A stretch of DNA of 64,000 nt from Camarhynchus parvulus (taxonomy: Eukaryota > Chordata > Aves > Passeriformes > Thraupidae): positions 24,152,233-24,216,232 of the forward strand of contig NC_044574.1 in assembly GCF_901933205.1 (NCBI RefSeq), in the 5' to 3' direction. Below are positions 48,701-60,700 of this stretch, in pieces. Within the stretch, counting starts at the first letter, position 1, and each line of letters begins with the position of its first letter. The position numbers and the translations under genes are program-made. The notes below the pieces were generated by a model, which worked only from the letters and a program-made list of their open reading frames with translations, ran no database searches and was not told the origin of the DNA.

Positions 48701-51700
48701 ATCTGTAGAAATATGCATATAATATAATATCTGATTCTTGTTTTTTTTCCATACAGGCATACTGCATTTTAGCAGGATCATTGGTATCAGAAGGAGGTAT
48801 GCAGTTTCAAGTTTTTATTTAAGTATTTGTGATCTCTTAAGATAATAACATTTTACAAATGTCAGCAATTGGTCTTTGCTTACACAGTGAAATTTTGAGC
48901 TCTGTTGCAAATACTTGTAAACAAATGAAAAGAAACGTGAAAACTTTTCTCTTTTATATATGTCTGTATAGTAAGAAGTTGAAGAACACAAAATTTGGAA
49001 AGTAGACATGGATTGCCTTTTTGGTATTAAACTATCAATGAATATAACTGTTCTGATTTGTGTGGGAGACACACTTGTGGAAAAAAACTAACTATACTTT
49101 ATTCAACATACCAACAGTCAGAGCTTTCTTGATGATCGGTTGCTTGATATTATAACAAAAAGCTCCTCTTTTCAAAATGGAAACAAGTCCCTCTGCCTCT
49201 AGCAATTTTCAGCAACAACTTTGTTGTTTCAGCCACCCTGCTTGTTGCTATAAATGAAATTCGGAGGAGTGCTCGAGCCAAGGGTCTTTCATTTTATCAA
49301 TATGGTAAGTGTCATTATAGCAGTAAGGTTTTGATGCTATTTAAAACACAATCTGTTCACTAGTATTTCCATAATGATAGAAACAATTTTCTGTTTTCCT
49401 TTTTACTTTTCCCTTTATTGATCTGTTTTCTATTCTACTAACAAATAACATTTTACAAATTAGGTGAGAACTGTTGATTTAAGAATGCTGTTAAACACTT
49501 GGCTAAGTGCATGTATTTTATATGACAAATGCCCCTTTTAATTTTTCTAACATTTTTGAGAAGCTGCCATAATTGGGCTTGTTCTGTGTATGTATAAATG
49601 CTTTTGGAAGTCTGAGCACATGCAAAAATTCAGTTTACACCTATATAATTGCATAAATTGTTCTTTTAAATTGCTGTTGTTAGTATAGCTTAAGTACTAT
49701 GCATAACATACTAAAGCTAAATTTTCAGAGCATTGTAACTTTTTTGTGTTGTGTGTACAGTTGTGCAGAGTCGTGATCCTAGTACCAATGTGGTGTTACT
49801 GGAGGATGCTGCAGCCGTCCTGAGCGTGGCTGTAGCTGCTACCTGTATGGGACTGACTTCTTTAACAGGTAAAATTCTGCACAGAGGCAGGCAGAATGTG
49901 GATTTTTTCCCCTGTATGGATATGGACACAGCATTTAGTTTATATTGGTTCATTTAAATATGTCTCTGCTCTTGATTTCTGATACTTGTACTCTGTAAGC
50001 AGATTTTTGAGCTGTTTTGTCGTACAAACTAAGTTATTTTTTACAAAAGGTAAGATGATATGTATGCCAAGTGGTTCAAAGTGCATCTTTGCTGCATAGT
50101 TAAATTTTCTAAAGAGGGATGATTACTTATTCATCTTTTTTTAAGTATTGATTTTTTTAAAGCGAATAAACATTGGAATTTTGTTTCTTGTGGCTTCCAT
50201 TGACTTAATTGCAAGTTTCACTTTTTATATAGAAGGAATTTTAAAATTTAATTTCTAGTTTCCTTCATCAACTTAAAAACGCAGTACTATTTCTATAGGT
50301 CTGAGCATGAATAAGTGTTTGAAACTTAAGTACTATATTCCAGAAATAGTTAATACTTGCAAATTTTTGAGTTACTGATAAAAAACCACTGGATTTTGTG
50401 CTGCTACATATGTTTCAGTGTATATAACTTTGTCTATAAATTTATATTTACTAATACAGAAACACATACAGACAAGAGTTTATTCATTTATTAGTCCTGC
50501 AGGAGACAGGAGTGGTCAAGGGACAGGAGGAACTTATGGCTTTATGATAAATTATTTGGTTCCAGCTTCATCATGTTTCTCAGTAGGAAAAAATTCCACT
50601 GAATTAAGAAAAGAAAAAAGTAAAATAAATGACTGACTAAAAAAACCAACACCAACCAAAAAAACATCACTAAAAAGCAAAATCCAGAAAACCCCTCAAA
50701 ATTATGAACTCTTTTCAGTGTGAAATTAGAATTCTCTGCTATGTTTTAGAAACACTCTGTGAAACTAATTTGCTATATCTCATTTAGGAAACCCCTATTA
50801 TGACAGTGTGGGGTCTCTGGGTGTTGGAACTTTGTTAGGAACTGTGTCAGCATTTCTAATCTACACTAACACTGAAGCCCTGCTGGGACGATCCATCGAG
50901 CCTGAGCAGCTGCAGAGGCTCACCGAGTTCCTGGAGAGTGATCCTGTAGTAAGGTAAGAACCTCTACAGCTTAGTCTCTACTATCAACAACAACAAACAA
51001 GAAAACAGCATTTAATGAGAGAAATCTGGTAAGATTGCTTTTAGTGTGGAATCTTCTGTATTGGGATTCTAGAATCTTTATTATTGCTAACTTCTATTTC
51101 TGTGCTAAAACTTTTAGTAAAAGAATACTTGTACCTCTTGGGTGTTCAACAGCTAAAATAGCATTGCAGATATGTTCCAACGGTCACATACATTATAGGA
51201 ATTGGCAATGACCTAATGAGAAAGCCATCACAAACTTAAAACTATGTTCAAATTAATGAAATGCAAGTGCTTAAATGATACTATTATGTTGCTTGAATAG
51301 TTTATTAGTACCTAAATATTTAAATTCTGTTACTGTTAATATTCAGTGTGTGGAATTGGCAGGACATGCTGCAGTAGTGTATGATGCAATGGATTCTTCA
51401 TGTTACATGCTTATAAATTAACTCATTGCTAGTTTCTCCTTCTTAGCAATTCTGCAATTTGTAGTAATCTGATAGCTCATTGTAATTCTAAATCTTGCTT
51501 AAATGCTTTTCAATGAACTGTTTTAACTTTACCCCATTAACCTTGATTTAGAAGCAAACTTTTTTTTGTTTTCTTTTAGATCTTTAATTAGGAATATATT
51601 TCTGTGTAAATCAGCTGAAATATTGTAGTGCTTTTTTAATTTGTAGTAATTTTTGAGCTGTGGAGGGAAAATCTCAAAGCCCATTAGTTAATAATACCAG

Positions 51701-54700
51701 AGTACTTGAAAGAAACCAAGTGCTGGCACCATCAGTGTTCCAAGCAAGAAGTCTGGATGACATGTCCTTCATTCCAGGAACTTAACAAGAATCTTATTTG
51801 GAATAGAATTCTGTTAGAATTTTCACATGTCAGTAAATTAAGTATTTGTGGTGGTCCTGGATTAGTCTGAGTGATGAAGGATGTGTCAACAGTGCTGTGT
51901 TAGAGTAAGTGAGTTCACATGTACATGACTTCTGTAGTTCTTTTTTCCAAAGTGCACAGGTGGCTTTTGCTTGTCTCAGGCTGAAATAATAAAATTTTTC
52001 CTAGGCCAAGTACCATTTTATAATGTATTCCATTTTGTAGGTGGCTTCCCTACAGAGCAGACTTAGTTCATGTTCTTCTTGCTGTAAACATTTTTTTTAA
52101 AACAAGAAGTACCTTAATTAAAAAAGCATAAATAATAAAAGAAATAAAAACTTGTGAGAAACTGTATATTTTGATTCTTTTGGGGTTAGAAGCTGAAACA
52201 TGTTTAGGTGCTTATCATACTCTCTGTATTCACTTTGTCTTCAGTTATCTCTTTCTTAGATCCATGATGTTACCAGCTTTGATTCCTTTCAGTGCCCAGT
52301 TTGTCTTTGACTGAGTTCTTACAACAAGCCTGCTATCTCTAGCTTAGCATCTTCTAAGATGACAACTGGTATTAATCTCAGTTCTCTGCAATGTAAACTT
52401 ATATTACCCTTGCTTGTTACTAGGTGTGGGTAGATATGATTTGGAGAAAAGGCTGAAAAAAACAAACCTAAGGTTGAAATAAGGAAAAAAAAATCATAGC
52501 AGATGAAATGAGGAAGAGGAAGCCTTTTAATATTAAGTATTTCTTCAAAGGGCTCCCTATATATTTTCCTCAACATAAGCTTTGGACTTCTAGGAGTGTC
52601 AGCATTTTCTTGAACATTCAAACTCACATTTTCTTAAATGGAGATGTGTAGTAGTGTGTTGTACTCTTACATATCCTTCTGAAACCAAATGTAAAAGAAA
52701 AAGCTCCTGATTACTGGCCTGCTTCTAATAGTGACTAATATTTGCTTTTTTATTTCAACCTTTCAGGGCTTTCAATTCTCAATGCAGTGTTTTTTGCAGT
52801 TGCTGCTCCCAGAATATTCCTCCCTTATTCTTTCAGGCATGGTTTGCAATGTTTACTTTCAGATGTCTTTTGCCAAATCAGAAGGAGATCTTTTAGGGAA
52901 TCATTCAGTATTCATCAGAAAGTATTTTAGATCCAAATTGACAAAAGGATCCAGGTGCTCTGAGATCTACTCCCTTAGCCCCAGTTAGCACCACACTTAA
53001 GTTGATGTTCCAGCAGTAGCTTGCCAGAACATTGTGACCCACTGCTAATTATAAAGTATTTGATTATCAGGCAATACTAACTGCTGTCCTACTAAAATAA
53101 ATCTCTCTGGTGGTAATATTTTTTCAACTAAATATTTGATTGATTCTTTAATTTTTTTTTAATAACAAGATTGTTTGACAAGATCGACGTTCCCTAAAAT
53201 CTTAATGACTGGAATTAGTGTTCTTAATATAGAATTCTTCTCTCCACCTTTCTAACTATTTTCCTTCAGTTGTCAGGTGAAACTGTCCTCACTTAAATAG
53301 CTGGACTTATTTACTCTTCTTAAATTTTGGCACAGTGTTGTTAATCTGGTTTTTGTTTTAATTCTCATCAGCATTGCTAGATGAAAAATTAATTTGCCTC
53401 CACAGTTATTCTTAGTTCTTTTAACTCTTGAATATAAGTTGTGGAACCTGTTGGATTAGAAGCATTTTTTTTCATTTAAATGTCCAGTATGCTTCTCTGC
53501 TCTAAGTAGGGAAATGCTTTGTTGTACTAATATAATCTTGCTTTTTTAGATTAAGAAGACAATTACTGCATGATTTTTCCTGTTCTGCTTCATCAGTAAC
53601 AATTTTCCATTTCTGTCTAGTAGCAGACTTGTTTCCATGTTATCCTTTGTTTTGATATACTTAAAAAAAGTTGGTTTGTATCATGCTCTGTGACTTTTTC
53701 TTCTGCTTCTCCTTTCAGCTTGTTGGACTTTGATTTCTCCTTCCTCTTCATTTTTCTTAGTAATTTCTAGTTGTGTCCCATATTTAACTCATGATCCTGA
53801 ATAGGCTTTCAGAGTTGTTCTCAGCTGGAAAATTATTTGATTTTATTTTTGCTATACAAACATTCAATTCTTAACTCTCATTGACACCTTTAGTGCATAA
53901 ATCATTCTTGTGTTCAGCTTAACTGAACTGTGGGAGATTAGTCCTTCATAACTGTGAAATAAAATATGTGATGTGGTACAGACTCTGTCCTGATTCTGTT
54001 CTTATGGAATTTAATCACAGATTCCTAGACATAAGCTATTTTTAGTGACAGTTTCATCTTTAATTTTACTCGATTGTAACAGCTGTTGTGTAGTTGTGCT
54101 TCTGTTGTGCTGGAAAATCTGTCATTCTGGTTTGAACGAAAACCAAAAATATCACAACCAATTGCTCAAACCCAGTAACTTGATGTTCTCTGACAAATTT
54201 TTCATTAATTTGAAACTTGCTCTTTTCCCTAGTTAGAATTTATGGTTTATTCTAACCATCCAGAAGCTTCCATAAGCAACCTTTGTAGCTTAAGATTTAC
54301 CATACACATCTGTATTTTTGAATGATTAGTGATTTTTTTTTCCTTCTGACTCACTGTCTTATCTTTCCTGGGCAGATTATGTGCACTAAGGTAGACTGTT
54401 TTCCTTCATATTTATAGAATATGCTTAATTTCACTGAATTTCATCAGGCTACTGCTTAATGAGAATCTCAAATACCACTTGTTATCTTCTTACTTAGTTC
54501 TGATAGGCACTTGATATGTCTTCGACATTTTTGAATCACGTGGCTCCAAATTCTCTTTATTAACCCCATCTGTTATCTTAAATACCCTCTTTGGGATAAG
54601 GTAGTTTGATGCCATGTAGTTTGCTCCAATTAATGCTGTTTTGATTTGATAACTTCCCACAGAATAGTTGTGTGAATTTGAATGGAGCTGGAAAGCCTTT

Positions 54701-57700
54701 ATTGGTACCAATAAGCTGATAGTTCTTTTCATCTGCTTAAATATTTACTAAGATGTATTTTTGGTGTCTCTCTATTTAGTTCATGTTCTGTTTCTTTTTT
54801 AATATGCTTACCTCTCCTCCACCCTGAGTATTACAAGAAGTATTCTGTAAAAATTTCCTGTGTTTATTTATCTTAAAGTTTATGTCTCCTGTTCTATTTT
54901 GGCTGTTCATTCTAACAGGCTCCTTCCAACATACATGCCTTCTGCTTTCTTCCTGCACTGCCTGTGAATTTATTTCTGATTTATAAACATTCAGATGCAA
55001 AGAAGCATTTTTACTTGGGAAGAATAAATTTGCTTAAGACAAAGGGCATGCTAAATTTACAGATTCTGTGACATTCCACAATTTAGTAAAGTTTGGTGTT
55101 TTCCATCAAGTGAGCTGCATTGCTGCATCTAAATCTTGTGTTAGAATTTACCAAATAGTCAAGAATGCATTTTTCTGTTAATAAAATTAAAAGTCTTTGA
55201 AATCTTTTATACTTGTTTTACTTTGAAAATGTTAGAAGCAAGATTTTAAAAAATGTGAACTTGTTGTGATTTGTGTTCTGTGTTTTAGTGTCCACTTATT
55301 TTTTCTGACTTTGAAGGGAAAATATGGAAACTTGCTCTGCAGTGGCAATTTAAAATTTTCTTGGCATTGAAGATAAACTGAGTTTTTGTTAATATAACAA
55401 GGAAAAAATCAAGTATTTTATTTTGTGTGTATTTCACTCTTGAAATTTATCACAGTATGTCTTGGTCCTGAGTTTGCTTCTTATCCTAAAAAAATTAAGA
55501 TCTTGTTTACTACCTATATGCACATATTAGAATTTGTCCAACAAGCTGGAATGAAACTCTGCTACAGAAACCCAGAATTTTTCAAGGGACCAAAATATAA
55601 ACATTAGAGCTTTCATGTTCTAGTATTTATTAGGAGCCTTTAAATAAAGAGAGATTTTCAGCATTTACAAACAGGTGTATCTTGATAAGCTGTGATTAAT
55701 AGGTCTGAAGGATCAAAAATGAGTTCCAAACACAATATTCGTAACTTTTTCTTAAATGTATTTTTGAAAACTCTCCAAAAGATCATGCGTTTACCAACTT
55801 TAGGAAAGGACACTTCTATAATTGCAATGTGTCCTTTCAATAATTCTCAACAAGTTATTGTTCCTTTCCTCAGAATTGAGGGTACTTAAAAGCTGTTAAA
55901 TAGTGTCATGTATATGCACAAGAAATTCTCTGCAGTGGAAAATAAGTTGGGCTTAAACTTTTAACACAGAATGGGGAAATTGTCACATTTTTAATTGTGG
56001 AATTTTTTTAATATACTGTTAGTCTAGTTCTGAATCTGTGATGCTTCTGGTTGTCTGTCTTCTATTGCAGTGATTTACAGATATGTTGGTGTTGCAGAAA
56101 TCTGTGGTAGTGATATAACCAGGTAAACATAAATAAGTATTTAATGGAAGTGTGGGTGAGCAAAATGAGGTTGTTTTGTCGAAGACTGACCTTTTAAAAT
56201 TACAGGATCATTTTATGGTGACAGTATTGTTAACATGAGAAAAACTAGCTAGTGGTTTGTTCTATGTTGTTTTACATTGTCTTTAAAAATGTATGTGTTT
56301 CAGAGCAATTCATGATGTTAAAGCCACAGACATGGGAATGAGCAAAGTGAGATTCAAGGCAGAAGTAGACTTTGATGGACGTGTTGTTACTCGGTCTTAC
56401 CTGGAAAAACAAGATATAGAACAGCTGCTACAAGTATGTAGAAAAAATTGCTTTTGTAACCCCCAATATTTGATACTTACTTTCCAATTTCAAGTACCTC
56501 TAAACCCAAGACTTGAAAGTAGATGAGATACATTTCACTTCTTCTTTTGAAGGCTTGCAGATGTTCTTGCTTTATGTTAGTGTTTTAAATGTACTTAGAG
56601 AGATCTGTATTATGTGCTGCTGAAGAAGACCTACTTTTGGCCTGAGAAGGAGGAAGGCAGATATTTTTTAACTCATTACCCTTGAGATTGGTTCATGTGA
56701 TCAAAGCCAGGTGCTAATAATGCCAAGGTTGTGCATTTGCTCCCTGCACTGGCCATTCATATGAGTGTTGGACTCAATAACCCTTGTGTGTCACTTCCAC
56801 TCTCAATATTCTATGATTCTGTGATTGTTTTGTTAGAAAATACAGATCTGTAAAAAAAATATTGATGAGAACATAATTATTCCAATAATTTTTTGAATTA
56901 CAAGATCTGCAGTTAAAACTAGAAGCTTGTCACCTGCAAATAGGCATCTGTTTTGACACAGCCATTTGCCCTGGGTGTTGGTGGTGCTGTGCTGGGGTTT
57001 ACAGGTCCAGCTGTTCAGACTTGGTGTGAATATGGATTGCCTGCATTATAATTTAGCATTTTGATGATGTTTAAGAATTAACCATCTTTAGTAAGTGTCA
57101 GTCTCTGATTTCAGTATAGTTCAGAGTAGATTTTCTTAAGCTGTCTTTTCAAGACAGAACTAATTCTCTGCTGTATTCTATATGGCAAAATTATGAAATA
57201 TGAAGAAATAATTATTTATATCTAAATTAAAAGGAGAGTTTTAAGTGAGCAAAATGTTTTGACAAGACAATGTTTTTGTTTTCACTGGTAACTTTCTTAT
57301 GTACATTTGTTTACAAAATTTCTTTTCTACCCTTTCAAAATGAAATACAGGTATCTGTATTTTGTCTGTCCATTAAGCATGCCTTAGAAGTTATGTTTAC
57401 TTTTAAATTTTACATTATAATTTTTAAAATCATTAAGTCACTATCCCAGTTTTAAAATCCTGTTAATGTCAAAATAAGAATTAGGTGTGTGTAAGTATAG
57501 TGCAATATCTGACCTATTCATCTACAGGACTTCAATTTAATACATTTTTGAGAGGAAGAGTGCTATCAGCTTTGTACCACTGAGACACTGCAAGTTTGCC
57601 TGGTTTTATGTTGCTGGTTGCTTTGCTGTTGCAGTTTTTAGTACACTAGTCTTCTTTTCATGGCTTTGTTAGCTTTTATTATTTACCTGCTACTCCCTTT

Positions 57701-60700
57701 GGCAATCGCATACAACCTCCACTGGTTCTTACAATACCTCGAGTATTGCTGGGAAAGATCTTCCTGATTGATTCTAGGTTGGCAACTGCTTCTTTCACAG
57801 GTCATTGTTGTTACGTGTGGTAACCTCATGTCAGCTATAAAAATGTCATTGAAGGATAGCTCCTTTCAGAAGGCTTCAGCCATCTGAAGTCAAAGGCAGA
57901 CAGTGTGCTTGCCTTTTGACCTATACTTTTTCAAATAAGCAGCTCATTCAACTAGCACTGCTGTCAACGTTATTCTTTCTACAGTTGTGAAGTATTTGTT
58001 GAAATGCTGTCATTTAGATTACCTTGGTGTTTTTCTTGTTAGACTTGCTGTGATTGTAGCCATGGGTCATTGTGGTTGAGGTATGTTTTAAGCTTCTCAA
58101 TTCAGTATTCTTCTTCAGTATTGGAGTAGTGAGAAAGGAAGAGAAGTTGCTGTCATGCACTTGTATACACAAGATGAATAAGTTGTTTCATAGTTTGTCT
58201 TTTTGCAATAAGCTATTTATCCTAAACATACTTCAACTGAGATAAACTACAGGACAAATGGCTTCCAGACAGGTTGGTGTGACACCTCTAAGGAAAGCTC
58301 ATGGCTTTAAACTGAAAGGTGATAGACATAAAGTAGATACAAGAAAAAACTCTTTACTGAGGCGGCCAGGGTGCTGAGACAGTGGAACAGGTTGCCTAGA
58401 GAAGTTGTGGATGCCCCATCCCTGGAGTTGTTTAGAGCTGGGTTGGATAGGGCCCTGAGTAACCTGGTGTAGCAGAAAGTGTCCCTGCCCATGGCAGTGG
58501 GGGAACAACCTTTCTGATCCAAACCATTGTGTCCATCTATGGCAATACTGTAGTAGCTGCTTTGGTGCTGCTGATGTCTGTAGTTTTTTGGAGAGTGGAG
58601 TTTAAAATCCTGTCTTCCTTAATCTCATTCCTTCCATTTTTATGCTGTTGGTCTCTTAGTCTGACTTCCCATCAACTGTCTTCAAGTTTCTGATATTATG
58701 GAGGAGTCATATTTACAGCGGTATTTGTCATAATCCTTGTGGACTTTCAGATGTGTTGGTAATGTAATGCCCAGAGAAGACAGTGTAATGGAATAGCAAG
58801 AATGTAGAAAATGGAGAAAGAATACACAGGGGTACCCTGCTCTGCCTTGCTGTGAGGAATACCTCAGAAACTTCTAGAAAATGAATGAAATTCTCTAAAC
58901 TTATTTGGAAACTTAAGGTGGAAATTAGTTGAAGATAGAAGAAGGTTTTGTATTAAATGCAGGTGTAATGACAGAGCCAGCTGTTTTCATCAACTAGATG
59001 CTACTCTTCTGGGTCTTTGAGACACAAGCACAGATGATGTTTTGAGAGTAAATGGCAAAAGCTGAAGTGTTTTGTTTAGGTTTTTTTTCCTCCCTCTTGA
59101 AATATGTCAAGACCCTCTGGAGTGTTATTCCTTTATTTTCTTTTCCTCATCTCAATCTCTTAAATTTAATTTCTTCCTAGGAAATTCAGCAAGTGAAAAC
59201 CCTTGAAGAATTAGAAGCCTTTATGCTTAAGCATGGTGAGAATATTGTTGACACGCTGGGAGCTGAAGTAGACAGACTTGAGAAGGACCTGAAGGTAAAT
59301 TTTACTGCTTATTAGTGAGTGCTTATTCTGTGATTTATTTTAAACAAAATCTCTGCATCTACTTTCTGTGATTTAATTTGTAAATATGAGAGAGGGAAGG
59401 AAGTTGATATTACAAATGCAGATTTTCTTGCTGTAGTATTATTATCTAAGTTCTGGCCACCAGAAAATCCTTACTTTGCCATTTATTAAATGTTTTGTTC
59501 CATTTTATACCAACATAGAAAAAATTTTCATTCAATAGACCTGAATGTGTCTTTTTTACTGTATTCTCAGAATGCTAGGCTATTTATAGGCTGTTGAAGT
59601 CTGTTTTGGCTGGCTATAAAAAAGAATTTTTTTTAACTGGTGCTTAGAATTGTATCAAATACTTCTGTGTGATGGGACTGCTACTCAACATCTTTGAGTC
59701 TTGTTGAGCTGTACAATGTTTATTTTACTTTACAAAAGCCTCTCAGCTGTCTTATGGTTTTTTTTCACTATGCAATTTAAATGTCCTCTGGCTGATGCAA
59801 GAAAGGGTTGTTCCCATTTTTGATTTTGTAAGTGTATTGGGGCTGTCAGTCTTACCTTCTTGGTATGAATTCAGAGCTACAAGTGTACTGACCCCCAGAT
59901 AAATGCAGTCCTGCCATGACTGTTCCTTCTGGCCATGAGACACTACTCAAGAGCATGTCTGTCCTTGCTTGTTATATTTCATGAATATTCTAGTTTAAGT
60001 TTCTATCCCTACAGTTTAAGAATCAAAATATTATTTTTTATTTTAATTGCATCATCTGAATCAGTTCTTCATGCATGGTTTTTGAGGAGCAGGATCATGC
60101 CTCAATTTTTTATAAACATGGATACTGCTTTTTGGTATGAGCGTGTATATATATAGATATATATATATATGTATAGTGATTGTGTTGTTATTGAATATGC
60201 TTTACTAAATATACTAGTCAGGTTCACATGCTGGATGTCTTTGAAGTCATGACTTTCTCATGGATTGTACAATTCATATAATGGTGATAACATATTTCTA
60301 TAATATCAGAAAATGCATATTTCTTAATAGAAACAGTGTTTTGAATCTTTATAAATAGCTTCAGTGGCAGAGAACAAATTATTTCAGCAATCTTACCCAT
60401 TGTTCAGGAAAGTATCTGTTAAAACTTTAAGAAAGTGAGATATTTATATACATGTGTATCTGAACAGTTTATATAAAACTCTACTGCCTTGTTAAAATTG
60501 AGAGCACCTCCATACTTTATAAAGCATAAGAACTAATTTATCTATGATGTTGAAAAGTATTTTTCAAATAAAAAGATGACGTAGCCTTCCAAAAATGCCT
60601 TATAATATGGACAATGTTTATTGAAACTCTTCCTCGTTTTAAAATAGTCCCTATGTTACCCAAAAAGGAAATTTGTTATCCAGTTGACAACATCATACCA

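Noticed and set aside
56711..56757. Functional tRNA-Ile gene
   Set aside because: The D arm and T arm are degraded and a CR1 tail follows directly, so this is a SINE head and not a tRNA gene.
58299..58522. Two overlapping minus-strand frames of about 70 codons
   Set aside because: They are antisense readings of the CR1 in intron 16.
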